This document shows, in pieces, positions 46,482 through 56,807 of a stretch of 64,000 nt of DNA. The stretch spans positions 1 to 64,000 of the forward strand of contig SUWA01000001.1 in the NCBI GenBank assembly GCA_015061695.1. The letters run 5' to 3'. The notes beneath the pieces were generated by a model. It saw only the letters and a list, made by a program, of their open reading frames with translations. It ran no database searches and had not been told where the DNA came from. This stretch comes from Lentisphaerota bacterium (GTDB taxonomy: Bacteria > Verrucomicrobiota > Lentisphaeria > Victivallales > Victivallaceae). How positions within the stretch are numbered: the first letter of the stretch is position 1; every line of letters starts with the position of its first letter. Position numbers and translations under genes: made by a program.

Positions 46482-47603
46482 TCAGGCTTCAGGCTGGTCT
46501 GCTGAAGTGTCAGGCACTTCGGCTGCAACCGGAACAACTGCAACTGCCGGATTTTCGGCAACCGGAGCGACTGGAGCGACCGGAGTAACCACCGGCGCGG
46601 CGGCGACCGGTTGCGGGGCTTCATGCAAAGTGTGTATCGTTACCTGCCGGATCTCCTGACCGGCAACTGCCTGCATGGTCGGCTGAAACGCGCCGTTTGC
46701 CGCCGGAGCCTGCATCATGATCTGTACTTGCTGCGGCATAGTCATCAAGCCGCAGGCGACTTTGATCAGCGATTTATCAGTAGTAAGTACCTTGACCGCT
46801 GCCTGCCGGAAAAGCTCCAGCATGATCAGGAACAACAGCCAGCGCAAAGCCCACAGTCCCAACATCACCATAAAAGCGATCCCTGCCAGCTTGAATTCTT
46901 TGATGAACGGCAGGATCACCGCGGCGATAAGCAGCAACCCGTTGATCATATCCAGAATGTTGACAATGGTACTGAAGGTCTCCACTGATGGCTTTTGTGC
47001 GTAATAAGAGAGTTTTTTAGCCGCATTTTTGCGCCCCGATCGTAAAAACATCGTACCGATAAGCAAACTCAAGATCGCCCCCAGAAAAAACATGAGCGCA
47101 GATTTATCGCCGGAAAGATTGTTTAATTCCGGCAATTTTTCGCCCGCCATGACCAGACACACCCACGCGCCGCCCCAGAAAAGCAATGTACCAAATATAT
47201 AACCGAACGGATACATGACCATCCGGCAGCTGCAAGTATCGGAAATCAAAGCTCTTTGTGTGCTGTAAGCGACTTTCAGATACGAGTACAGCAGCACAAA
47301 ATAAACTGCGATCACTGTCAGTACCGACCAACCGAACAGTTCAAAATTTTCAACACTGCGCTTCCAGCAGGCAACGGCACTTCCGCTTGATTCGCCCAGC
47401 GCTTCCGTCACGCCGTCACGCACCATTTTCACAAACATTTCGCCGGAAAAAACCGTCCCCAGTTCCGAAACCATCCCGGACAAATTCATCAATGCCATGA
47501 CCAGAAAATATCCGCATGCTGCCAGCAGCAGAAAATACCCCCACTGCACAAAACTCAAAAATACGCTTGCAATCGTGCCGGATGTGCGGCTTTTACTGCT
47601 CAT
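46482..47603 (-). CDS. Multipass membrane protein with Ala/Val/Pro-rich C-terminal tail
   Basis: Several TM segments; tail AAPVVTPVAPVAPVAENPAVAVVPVAAEVPDTSADQPEA. Confidence 0.7.
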   Translation of the reverse strand: MSSKSRTSGTIASVFLSFVQWGYFLLLAACGYFLVMALMNLSGMVSELGTVFSGEMFVKMVRDGVTEALGESSGSAVACWKRSVENFELFGWSVLTVIAVYFVLLYSYLKVAYSTQRALISDTCSCRMVMYPFGYIFGTLLFWGGAWVCLVMAGEKLPELNNLSGDKSALMFFLGAILSLLIGTMFLRSGRKNAAKKLSYYAQKPSVETFSTIVNILDMINGLLLIAAVILPFIKEFKLAGIAFMVMLGLWALRWLLFLIMLELFRQAAVKVLTTDKSLIKVACGLMTMPQQVQIMMQAPAANGAFQPTMQAVAGQEIRQVTIHTLHEAPQPVAAAPVVTPVAPVAPVAENPAVAVVPVAAEVPDTSADQPEA

Positions 47604-47741
47604 AAAAAAGTTCCCCTTTCATACCTGAATTATTTTTATTGTGCAAATCGCAATGAGGTAATATAAATCCGGATAGTTTTTTTTTCAAATCTGCGATCGA
47701 TTTTTATTGAAGCTAATTTCATAATATGAAAGGGGTGCTGT

Positions 47742-47769
47742 TTGAAAAAGCCGATTCCGGTGCTATATT
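47742..47769 (+). promoter_or_regulatory. Promoter upstream of the DEAD-box helicase
   Basis: TTGAAA-16 nt-TATATT. Confidence 0.55.
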
Positions 47770-47802
47770 AATAATTCATATTTTTAACAATTAGCCGATT
47801 GG

Positions 47803-49479
47803 ATGCTGTTGATGAACGATATTGCCGTTGCTTTTGCTGATTTGCCGCTTTCGGCCGGAACGCTGGAAGTTCTGGCTTCTCGCAACTATATAACCCCTAC
47901 CCCGATCCAAAGTCTGGTCATTCCCGAGTTGATGAAAAACAGCTGCGATCTGATCGCCCAGGCACAAACCGGCACCGGCAAAACTGCCGCGTATGCGTTG
48001 CCGGTTATCGAAACATTGCTGAATGCCGGCTCCCATAAAAAGCCCCGCGCTATTATTCTTGCCCCCACGCGCGAACTGGCTATGCAAATAGCCCGGGAAA
48101 TCGATCTCTTCATCGGCAGCCGGCAACTCAAAACTGTGATCGTTTACGGTGGTCAGAATATCGAAATCCAACTCCGGGCTCTGAAAGGCAACTGCGATAT
48201 TGTGGTCGGCACCCCGGGCCGGGTCATCGACCTGATGGAACGCGGTGCGCTCAAACTGGACAATATTGAATTTGCCATTCTCGATGAAGCCGACGAAATG
48301 CTTGATATGGGCTTTGTGGAAGATATCGAAACTATTCTGGCGGCCACGCCGGAAGAAAAACGTATGCTCATGTTTTCGGCCACGGTTCCGCCGGAAGCCC
48401 GCAAGATCGCCGAGCGCTTCATGAAAAATGCCCAATATATAAAAGCGCCGGTCAGTCAATCCGAACAAGCCGACCCCCTGACCGAACAATGGGCGTGCGA
48501 AGTCCGCCGCGAAGATAAGTTCAATGCACTCAAGCGCATTCTGCACGCCGAAGGGCGTATTTATGCCATGATCTTCTGCCGCACCCGTACCGATGTGGAC
48601 GAACTGACCTTGAATCTGCAAAAAAATAAATTCCGGGCCGAAGCCTTGCATGGCGAACTGACCCAGAATCAGAGAACCAGAGTGATCGAACAATTCAAGA
48701 GCCGCCGTTTTGATATGCTTGTAGCAACCGATGTGGCGGCCCGCGGGATCGACGTAAATGACCTTACACATGTTATAAATTACGCACTGCCCACGGATAA
48801 AGATATTTACACCCACCGGATCGGACGTACCGGCAGAGCGGGCAAAAAAGGGGTGGCGATCTCGCTCTTCACCCCCTCGGAAGGCGGTCGATTTGCCATG
48901 CTGCGCAAAGCCTCCGGCGGCAAACTTGAACAGCGCGCCCTGCCCGATGCCAAGACGATCATTGCGGCCAAAAAAGCCCGGTTCAAAGATGAGATCGACG
49001 CGCTGTTGAGCAAAGTCAATCCGGCTTACATGCGTATGGCCGAAGAACTGTGCGATGTCTACGATCCGGCCACCTTGCTGGCGGCCATGCTGGATATGAA
49101 GTTCCACAAAGAGCTTTTGCAGGAAAATTACCCGCCGCTGGGCCGCGGCTCGCGCGATCACCGGCCCGGCAGCGCTGACCGGCGCAACCGCGGTTTTGAC
49201 CGCGACCAGGCGCGTCCGCCCCGCCGCAAATCAGCCCCAAACAGTCATACTGCAGAGTCAACGGCCGAAAATCCGGAAAAAAACCGTAAAACAGATAAAA
49301 AGCGCCGTTCCGAACGTTCCGAGCGCCCCGGCCGCAACAATAACGCTGCCGGCGCTCCTCCGCAGGAAAAGAAAAATTTCAGCGAAGACAAACCGCGCAA
49401 GCGCCTCCGCGACTGGGCTATGGATATAACCGGCAATGCCCCCGAGCTGCCGCGCTACAAAGTCAAGAAGCGCAAATAA
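47803..49479 (+). CDS. DEAD-box ATP-dependent RNA helicase
   Basis: AQTGTGKTAAYALP, PTRELAMQ, DEADEML, SATVP, ARGIDV, HRIGRTGR; basic C-terminal tail. Confidence 0.96.
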   Translation: MLLMNDIAVAFADLPLSAGTLEVLASRNYITPTPIQSLVIPELMKNSCDLIAQAQTGTGKTAAYALPVIETLLNAGSHKKPRAIILAPTRELAMQIAREIDLFIGSRQLKTVIVYGGQNIEIQLRALKGNCDIVVGTPGRVIDLMERGALKLDNIEFAILDEADEMLDMGFVEDIETILAATPEEKRMLMFSATVPPEARKIAERFMKNAQYIKAPVSQSEQADPLTEQWACEVRREDKFNALKRILHAEGRIYAMIFCRTRTDVDELTLNLQKNKFRAEALHGELTQNQRTRVIEQFKSRRFDMLVATDVAARGIDVNDLTHVINYALPTDKDIYTHRIGRTGRAGKKGVAISLFTPSEGGRFAMLRKASGGKLEQRALPDAKTIIAAKKARFKDEIDALLSKVNPAYMRMAEELCDVYDPATLLAAMLDMKFHKELLQENYPPLGRGSRDHRPGSADRRNRGFDRDQARPPRRKSAPNSHTAESTAENPEKNRKTDKKRRSERSERPGRNNNAAGAPPQEKKNFSEDKPRKRLRDWAMDITGNAPELPRYKVKKRK

Positions 49480-49619
49480 CAGCAGCAAATCAAGTTAAGG
49501 TCTGAACTGCCGGGTTATTGAGATTTTTGATGTTCAGAAAATTGATTTTTCACCGTCTGTGGTGTATATTATTATGATCGATTTTTTGATTCGCAGTGGT
49601 TACTGAAAGGATAATTGCG

Positions 49620-50087
49620 TTGAAAAAAGCCGTATTAACAAGCAATTTTGTCAACAGCCGGCTGGCGCTGAAAGCCGGTAGTGTACTGTTTTTGCTTTTC
49701 TTCGTCTTTTTTTCGCTGGCCGCACCACTGGTTGCTCAATTCGGCAGTGCGTTGTTTATCTTTCTGGGCATGGTGCTTGCGCCGCTGCTGCATCAGGATC
49801 AAGCTGCAGATGACCAACTGCCGTTACGAACTCAACATGTTTACCAAGCCAATGCCTTTGAGTGGGCAGCTTTACCGACCGGACTCTGCCGGCAAACTGA
49901 TTTTGCCGTAGAGGATCAAGCCACCGTATTGCAGCGCAGCAACCAGTATGCGCTGGTATGGGAACCATTTGCTCCAACACTTCAAACTTCAGAGCGATCT
50001 CTTACGCCGCGGTTTCATGCACCTGTTTTTCCGATAGAGAATCAGCTGTACCGCCGGCAGCCGGCACGGGCCAGCCCATATTGCTGA
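49620..50087 (+). CDS. Hypothetical membrane-anchored protein, probable TTG start
   Basis: AAAGGA RBS before TTG at 49620; two hydrophobic segments then a soluble tail; promoter TTGATT-17-TATATT at 49542..49570. Confidence 0.5.
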   Translation: MKKAVLTSNFVNSRLALKAGSVLFLLFFVFFSLAAPLVAQFGSALFIFLGMVLAPLLHQDQAADDQLPLRTQHVYQANAFEWAALPTGLCRQTDFAVEDQATVLQRSNQYALVWEPFAPTLQTSERSLTPRFHAPVFPIENQLYRRQPARASPYC

Positions 50088-50145
50088 TTATTGTTGTCTG
50101 TTATATTTTTACACAATAAACAATTTCATCAATAAGGTATTTTTT

Positions 50146-51837
50146 ATGTTCATGACAACTTTGCAAGTCTTCGGCGGACTTGCCATATTCATTTTCGGTA
50201 TGCAGCTTATGAGTGATGGGCTGCACCGGGTGGCCGGAGAAAAAATGCGTTCCATATTGCGTATGTTTTCGGCCAATCCGCTGGTGGCTGTGGCCTCCGG
50301 CGCCGCGGTAACATGTGTCATCCAATCATCTTCTGCCAGCACCGTAATGGTCATTGGTTTTGTCAATGCCGGGTTGCTCAGTCTGGTACAGGCCATGGGG
50401 TTGATTTTCGGGGCCAACATCGGTACAACTATCACCGCCCAGCTGGTGGCGTTCAAGATCGACTGGATCATCATGCCGGCCATCATTGCCGGGTTGCTGT
50501 TAAGCTTTGTCAAACAGCAAAAAATTTCCAACTGGAGCGCCACGATTCTCGGGTTCGGGTTCCTCTTTCTGGGGATGAATCTGATGAGCGCTGAACTGAA
50601 AGCGCTCTCGGATCTGCCGGGCTTCAAAGCGGCATTCCAGTATTTCCAGTGCGCCCCGGTTGACGGCAATATTCCGTGGTTGTCGCTTCTGGGAGCCATC
50701 GCCATCGGGATGCTGGCAACTGTCATCATTCAGAGTTCCTCGGCCTGTTCCGGGATCGTTATTGCTTTGGGCGCCAGCGGTCTGATCGACTTATACAGCG
50801 CCGTGGCTTTGGTATTGGGTTCCAATATCGGTACAACTATCACTGCCCAGCTGGCGGCGATCACTGCCAACCGGGTAGCCAAACAGGCGGCATTGGCACA
50901 CACCATGTTCAACGTGCTGGGCGTTATTATTGTATTGCTGACCTTCCTGATCCCGTGGGGGAATGAACCGGCATTTTTTGCAGTGATCCAAAAGCTCTCC
51001 GGCACCGCCAATCTGCCGCGTCAGATCGCCAACGCACACACGATTTTCAATATCTTTACAACGTTGGTGCTGCTGCCGTTTATTCCGCTGCTGGCCAGAT
51101 TTTGTGAAAGAGTCATTCCTCTCAACACCGGCAAGATCAAGTATCAATATCTGGAACCGCACCTGCTGGATACGCCTTCCATTGCGCTGACCCAGACGGC
51201 CTACGCATTGCGCCGGATGCTCCAGAAAGCATGGAAAATGATCGATTGCGCGTTGAATATTTATAACCGCAACGATGAAAAAAATCAAATGGTAGTCCGT
51301 CAGCTCGAAAAGCGGGAAGCGGATATTGACGAACGGCAGAAAAACATCACCGAATATCTCTCGAAGCTGATGAGCAAAAAACTCACCAGTGCCGAAGCCG
51401 TTCAGATACCGCTGCTGCTGCACTGCACCAACGACGTTGAGCGCATCGGCGACCATACCGAAATCATTTGCCGGATCATCGGCCAGATGAAGACCGATGA
51501 ACTCAAATTCAGCGAACACGCCGAAAAAGAGTACGACATGCTGCACGATAAGTTGGCCGATGTAGCCAGAGTATCGTCGCTGCTGCTCTCCCACTACAGC
51601 GATGAACTCATGCAGCAATCCAATCAGCTGCACGACGAAATATACGGTATGCTCAATTCGTTTGAAACCGAACATGTGGCGCGCATCAACAATGGTGATT
51701 GCCGCCCGCAGGTCGGTATAATTTATCTGGAACTGCTGGCCGAAATCCGCAAAATTTCGCGCCACTTGTTTAATATCAACGAGCGCGCCAGCATGTTTTA
51801 CAGCAACTATCCGGATAAATCTGACAAACGTCAATAA
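50146..51837 (+). CDS. Na+/phosphate cotransporter family protein with PhoU-like C-terminal domain
   Basis: FGGLAIFIFGMQLMSDGLHRVAGEKMR, duplicated GANIGTTITAQL / GSNIGTTITAQLAA motifs, helical C-terminal PhoU-like region. Confidence 0.94.
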   Translation: MFMTTLQVFGGLAIFIFGMQLMSDGLHRVAGEKMRSILRMFSANPLVAVASGAAVTCVIQSSSASTVMVIGFVNAGLLSLVQAMGLIFGANIGTTITAQLVAFKIDWIIMPAIIAGLLLSFVKQQKISNWSATILGFGFLFLGMNLMSAELKALSDLPGFKAAFQYFQCAPVDGNIPWLSLLGAIAIGMLATVIIQSSSACSGIVIALGASGLIDLYSAVALVLGSNIGTTITAQLAAITANRVAKQAALAHTMFNVLGVIIVLLTFLIPWGNEPAFFAVIQKLSGTANLPRQIANAHTIFNIFTTLVLLPFIPLLARFCERVIPLNTGKIKYQYLEPHLLDTPSIALTQTAYALRRMLQKAWKMIDCALNIYNRNDEKNQMVVRQLEKREADIDERQKNITEYLSKLMSKKLTSAEAVQIPLLLHCTNDVERIGDHTEIICRIIGQMKTDELKFSEHAEKEYDMLHDKLADVARVSSLLLSHYSDELMQQSNQLHDEIYGMLNSFETEHVARINNGDCRPQVGIIYLELLAEIRKISRHLFNINERASMFYSNYPDKSDKRQ

Positions 51838-51852
51838 AAAAGGTAATATTGT

Positions 51853-52785
51853 ATGCTTACGATCATTGCCGGAATCGCCGGTCTGGCACTGCTCTATTAC
51901 GGAGCTGAATTCCTGGTCAAAGGAGGATCCAGTATTGCCCTGAAACTGAAAATCTCTCCGCTGGTGATCGGGTTGACTCTGGTAGCTTATGCCACCAGCG
52001 CGCCCGAACTGGTGGTCAGTGTGGATGCTGCACTCAAAGGTATGGGCGATGTAAGTATCGGCAATGTGGTCGGCTCCAACATCTGCAACATAGCTTTGAT
52101 CTTGGGTATATGCGCCATTATCACCCCGCTGAAAGTCAATAAAAAACTTCTGCAGTTCGATATATTTTTGATGCTGGCAGCATCACTGGCGCTGGTTGGC
52201 TGCTTTTATTTGAACAGCGGAGTCAACCGCTGGCAGGGGGCGATCCTGTTGACCGGCAGCATTGCCTACACAGTATGGAGCATCTACGCTTCGCGCAAGG
52301 AAAATGCTGAAAATTGCGATGAAGTACCATCCAAAGTTTATCCGCTTTTCTGGGCGGTATTGCTGGTGGCAGTGGGGCTGGCAGCGTTGATCGGAGGAGC
52401 TAAACTCTTTGTTTACGCCGCGATCGAGCTGGCCAAATTGTGCAAAGTATCCGAAGCTGTGATCGGCTTGACTGTAGTTGCTGTCGGCACCAGCTTGCCG
52501 GAATTGGCTACTTCGGTGGTAGCCGCCATCCGCAAAGAACAGGATATTGCCATCGGGAATGTGATCGGTTCCAACATCTTCAATATCCTGGCTATTCTCG
52601 GTATCGCCCCGCTGATAAAGCCGATCGAAACTGCCGGAATAAGTTATGTGGATATGGCGTTGATGATCTTTACCGGAGCGCTCCTTTATCCGTTCATGCG
52701 CACGGGGTACAAGATCAACCGGCTGGAAGGCGCGATCCTGCTGATTATTTACATTGGTTACACGACATATCTGATTATGGCTTGA
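51853..52785 (+). CDS. Calcium/sodium antiporter (CaCA family, YrbG-like)
   Basis: Two alpha-repeats TLVAYATSAPELVVSVDAALKGMGDVSIGNVVGSNICNI and TVVAVGTSLPELATSVVAAIRKEQDIAIGNVIGSNIFNI. Confidence 0.95.
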   Translation: MLTIIAGIAGLALLYYGAEFLVKGGSSIALKLKISPLVIGLTLVAYATSAPELVVSVDAALKGMGDVSIGNVVGSNICNIALILGICAIITPLKVNKKLLQFDIFLMLAASLALVGCFYLNSGVNRWQGAILLTGSIAYTVWSIYASRKENAENCDEVPSKVYPLFWAVLLVAVGLAALIGGAKLFVYAAIELAKLCKVSEAVIGLTVVAVGTSLPELATSVVAAIRKEQDIAIGNVIGSNIFNILAILGIAPLIKPIETAGISYVDMALMIFTGALLYPFMRTGYKINRLEGAILLIIYIGYTTYLIMA

Positions 52786-52803
52786 TCGCCCCTGTAATAA
52801 GCA

Positions 52804-52848
52804 AAAAAAACGATCCGGTAAGTATTGCAACTTGCCGGATCGTTTTTT
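52804..52848. terminator. Bidirectional terminator
   Basis: AAAAAACGATCCGGTAAGT/ACTTGCCGGATCGTTTTTT. Confidence 0.85.
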
Positions 52849-52861
52849 AATGTCAGAATTT

Positions 52862-53773
52862 TTATGCAAAAAAACTTTCACAAAACTTTTCTTCGGTCAT
52901 TCCCGGCACCACCGCCCGGGCCAGGAACTCGGTACCGCGCTGGTCGCCCCAGCTGTAAATAAGTTCCAAATTGCCTTTGAATTCGCACATATCAAGGTCG
53001 GAAGCGTTGATATTTTTGGCGGCTTTGAGTTTGGCTTCTTCGCCGGCAGGATATATATCCATAAGTTTGTAATCTTTTTCGCCGTAGCCCAGAACCGGGT
53101 TCTTTTTGCTGTAATCCCAGTTTTTCAAATCTTTGGAACGCGCCACACAGGTTTCAAAACCATCTTCATAACTGCCATTGAGGTAGAATATGTAGTAGTA
53201 ACCGTTAAAGTAACGCACCATAGGTCCACCCGTGTAATGATCAAAACCGAAACGTGCGCCTTCGATAACGCGGAAAGTTACCAGATCGTGCGATTCGGCA
53301 AAAAACATGGTGAAAGGCACACCGACTTTTTCTTCCGGCTTGCTCAATTCATAAACCATAACAAACTTATCACCCGCCTTGCAGACCGAAGTATTGTAAC
53401 CCGCTTGTGCCGGATCATCCAGTATCAGCCGCGGCGTGGTCCAGCGGATCAAATCGTAACTTTCCAACTGATAAAAACGGCTTTTTCCCCAATCTTCCAC
53501 CGCCGTTACCACCATGCGGTTGCCGTCAACATAAGCATTGCCCATGTGCAGACCAAAGCCGAAAGGCAAACTGAATGAGTTGTCGCTCACTCTCCGAAAA
53601 CGGAAATACGACACATGGCTGTTGTTAAAATAACAGCGCTGGCGGCCTTTTGAATCTATACTGCGTATATATTCAAAAATATAAAGTTCGTCCTGCCAAA
53701 CTACCGGATTGGCTTCCACTATATCGCTGTCAAACGAGCCGATCTTTTGTATAAATTCAGCTGTACGATCCAT
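52862..53773 (-). CDS. Five-bladed beta-propeller glycosidase-like protein (GH43/GH32/GH130-type fold)
   Basis: ANPVVWQDELYIFEYI, DLIRWTTPRLIL, GGPMVRYFNGYYYIFYL, ARSKDLKNWDYSKKNPVL repeats. Confidence 0.7.
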   Translation of the reverse strand: MDRTAEFIQKIGSFDSDIVEANPVVWQDELYIFEYIRSIDSKGRQRCYFNNSHVSYFRFRRVSDNSFSLPFGFGLHMGNAYVDGNRMVVTAVEDWGKSRFYQLESYDLIRWTTPRLILDDPAQAGYNTSVCKAGDKFVMVYELSKPEEKVGVPFTMFFAESHDLVTFRVIEGARFGFDHYTGGPMVRYFNGYYYIFYLNGSYEDGFETCVARSKDLKNWDYSKKNPVLGYGEKDYKLMDIYPAGEEAKLKAAKNINASDLDMCEFKGNLELIYSWGDQRGTEFLARAVVPGMTEEKFCESFFA

Positions 53774-53852
53774 ATTTTTTCCTTTCTGTAATAAAAAAAG
53801 GTACTGCCGTTAATACAACAGCAATACCTTCATTGCCTTTAAGCGCTGATTA

Positions 53853-54857
53853 TCACAGCAATTCGGCGATCTGCACGGCGTTGAGCGCAGCACCTTTGAG
53901 CAGCTGGTCGCCGGTAACAAACATTTCAATACCCTTGAGGTCGCCGCGCGAAATATCCTGACGGATACGGCCGGCCAGCACATCATACTTTTCGGTCGCG
54001 TCGATCGGCATCGGATAAACCTTGTTCATCGGGTCATCGACCACCTGCACGCCGGGAGCGGCGTTGAGGATAGCGCGAACTTCTTCGGGAGTGATGTCTT
54101 CTTCGAACTCCATGTTCAGCGATTCGCTGTGAGCGCGCAGTACCGGAATACGCACGCAGGTGCAGGAAACCATCAGTTCCGGCAGGTGCAGCATCTTGCG
54201 GCTTTCGTTGACCATCTTGAGTTCTTCTTTGGTATAACCGTTTTCTTTGAACACATCAATGTGCGGAATCAGGTTGAAACCGATGCGGTGGGCAAAGGCT
54301 TTGGGTTCGATCGCTTCGCCGTTAAGCAGCTGACGGGTCTGTACCAGCAGTTCTTCCATACCTTTGGCACCGGCGCCGCTGGTAGCCTGATAGGTGGCGG
54401 CGACCAGACGCTTGAGTTTCTTGGCGCGGTGCAGCGGAGCAACCGCCACCAGCATGATCGCAGTGGTACAATTGGGGTTGGCAATCACACCATTGTGCCA
54501 TTTGACATCTTCGGGGTTGACTTCCGGCACGACCAGCGGCACATCATCGTCCATACGGAACGCGCTGGAGTTATCGACCATAACACAACCGGCATCGACC
54601 ACGGCTTTGCGGTATTGTTTGGAAATGTCGCCGCCAGCACTGAACAGAGCGATATCCACGCCTTTGAAAGAGGCTTCGGTCATCTCTTCAATAGTAATTT
54701 CAGTACCTTTGAATGTCAATTTTTTACCGGCAGAACGGGCAGAAGCCAGCAGTTTGAGATTCTTCACCGGGAAATTGCGTTTTTCCAGCGTTTTGATCAT
54801 TTCGATCCCGACCGCACCGGTAGCTCCGGCCACGGCTACGTTGTAGGCTTTCGACAT
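53853..54857 (-). CDS. asd: Aspartate-semialdehyde dehydrogenase
   Basis: VAVAGATGAVGIEMIKTLEKRNFPVKNLKLLASARSAGKKL, NPNCTTAIMLVAVAPLH. Confidence 0.95.
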   Translation of the reverse strand: MSKAYNVAVAGATGAVGIEMIKTLEKRNFPVKNLKLLASARSAGKKLTFKGTEITIEEMTEASFKGVDIALFSAGGDISKQYRKAVVDAGCVMVDNSSAFRMDDDVPLVVPEVNPEDVKWHNGVIANPNCTTAIMLVAVAPLHRAKKLKRLVAATYQATSGAGAKGMEELLVQTRQLLNGEAIEPKAFAHRIGFNLIPHIDVFKENGYTKEELKMVNESRKMLHLPELMVSCTCVRIPVLRAHSESLNMEFEEDITPEEVRAILNAAPGVQVVDDPMNKVYPMPIDATEKYDVLAGRIRQDISRGDLKGIEMFVTGDQLLKGAALNAVQIAELL

Positions 54858-55118
54858 TTTCTATTTTTCCTTTCCTAAAAAATTGACGCCACAGGCGCAT
54901 CCAAGTCAAAAATTCATAAGATAACCCCCTCTTGAAAAATTGCAAATTTTTTACACTCGCTGCAACCATTTTTTTGGCATTTTTTTTGATAATAGCTTTT
55001 TTGATAAAAAAATTTGCGAAAATATGCCTGTCCGGGCATTTTCAAAATTGCAAATCCTGAAAATGCCGTTATTTTTATAGGCGCTGAAAATCTATTGTGA
55101 AATTTTTGATATAGGGAA

Positions 55119-56807
55119 TTGATTCTGAAAATGTTGTACTCTGCCAATGCTCTCTGTGCCATAGCATCGGCGCCGGCGGTAAATTCCGAAGGCGAAGCCA
55201 TGCTGTTTCTGGATCCCACTACTAAAACCATGCTCTGGATCGGTATTGCGATTTATGTGATTGTTATGTTGGCTATCGGTTACTTTGCCGGCCGCAAAGT
55301 CAAAAGCCTCGGCGACTTTCTCGTAGCCGGACGGCGGCTGCCGCTGTGGATGGCAACGGCTACATTGTTGGCCACCTGGTTCGGCGCCGGTTCCAGTATG
55401 GGCGTGGCGGCTACGGTTTACAGCGGCAATTTGCGCGATGTGATCGCCGACCCGTTCGGAGCGTCGATAAGCCTGATTCTGGCCGGGATCTTTATTGTCG
55501 GGGTATTGCGCAAACTCAACTGCATGACGGTTACTGATATTATTCAGAAACGTTACGGCAAAGCAGCCGGAATCTACGCCTCGCTGTGGATGATCCCCGT
55601 TTACATCGGCTGGCTGGGCGCCCAGGTCCTCGGGTTGGGTACATTGCTCAATCTGCTGACCGGGATCGACCTCTTTTCCGCCCGGTGCATCGGTGCGGCA
55701 GTGGTGCTTTTTTATACGGTAAGCGGCGGCATGTGGGCCGTTACCATTACCGATGTAGTGCAAGTGGTGCTGATCGTAGTCGGCTTGCTGATCATCGTTC
55801 CCGGGGCTGTCAGCATGGCCGGCGGCATGGATACGATCCTCAACAATCCGGCAGTGGATCTCTCGCTGGCGCCGGCGCCGGAAGCTTCTGCATTGAATAC
55901 AGTAAATTACATCGGCAGCTGGATCATCATGGGACTCGGGTGTATGGTCGGTCAGGATCTTATTCAGCGGTCGCTGGCCAGCAAAGACGAAAAAGTCGCG
56001 ATCTCCAGCTCGGTTATCTCCGGATTTTTGTATCTGGCGATCGCCATGGTACCGATAACCATCGGTCTGGCAGCCAAGATCCTGCTGCCGCAGTGGGGCA
56101 TAACCGATGAAGCCATGGGTACTAATCTGGATAATCAGGTGCTGCCGCGTGTAGCGATCGGTGTAATGGGGGCGGTCCATCCGATCCTGCTGACGTTATT
56201 TTTGAGTGCGCTCTTTTCGGCCATTATGAGTTCGGCCGACAGTTCGCTCCTGGCGGCATCCAGTTTGCTGGTCAACAATGTTATTTCGCCACTCGCGCCC
56301 AAGGCTACCGAAAAACAGATCCTTATGGCTACGCGTATTGCCACTGTTCTGCTGCTGGTAATTGCCACATTTCTGGCTATGAAGGTGGAAAGCATCTACA
56401 GACTCATGACCAGCTGCTGGGCTTCGCAGCTGGTGGTGGTGCTGATTCCGGTACTGGCGGCGATCTACTGCCCCAAAGCCTCCGCCAACACCATCTGGTG
56501 TACCATGATCGTATCTACCGCAGTATGGATCGCTTACATCTTTATCACCGGCTTGGGCATTGAAGGCAGCTTCAGCCAAAAACTCTCCTCGGATGTGTTC
56601 GGATTCCAACTGACCAACGGAGCGGTATTCGGTTTTGCCGCCGGAGTGATCGCATTTTTTGCTTCGCATTTCGGCGAACGGCTGACTTGTCGGCTTCAGA
56701 GGCGGATCGATGACTTTGACCGCCCTGCAAAGCATGGAAAAAAGCATGGCAAGAAAAATCGGAAAAAGCTCGAAGAACCCCAGTTGCCGGAAGTGGCTGC
56801 CGAATGA
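55119..56807 (+). CDS. Sodium:solute symporter (SSS family); exact start uncertain
   Basis: YFAGRKVKSLGDFLVAGRRLPLWMATATLLATWFGAGSSMG and >10 TM helices. Confidence 0.92.
   Translation: MILKMLYSANALCAIASAPAVNSEGEAMLFLDPTTKTMLWIGIAIYVIVMLAIGYFAGRKVKSLGDFLVAGRRLPLWMATATLLATWFGAGSSMGVAATVYSGNLRDVIADPFGASISLILAGIFIVGVLRKLNCMTVTDIIQKRYGKAAGIYASLWMIPVYIGWLGAQVLGLGTLLNLLTGIDLFSARCIGAAVVLFYTVSGGMWAVTITDVVQVVLIVVGLLIIVPGAVSMAGGMDTILNNPAVDLSLAPAPEASALNTVNYIGSWIIMGLGCMVGQDLIQRSLASKDEKVAISSSVISGFLYLAIAMVPITIGLAAKILLPQWGITDEAMGTNLDNQVLPRVAIGVMGAVHPILLTLFLSALFSAIMSSADSSLLAASSLLVNNVISPLAPKATEKQILMATRIATVLLLVIATFLAMKVESIYRLMTSCWASQLVVVLIPVLAAIYCPKASANTIWCTMIVSTAVWIAYIFITGLGIEGSFSQKLSSDVFGFQLTNGAVFGFAAGVIAFFASHFGERLTCRLQRRIDDFDRPAKHGKKHGKKNRKKLEEPQLPEVAAE

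Noticed and set aside
47791-49161. 456-aa minus-strand ORF
   Set aside because: Antisense shadow of the DEAD-box helicase with all canonical motifs on the plus strand.
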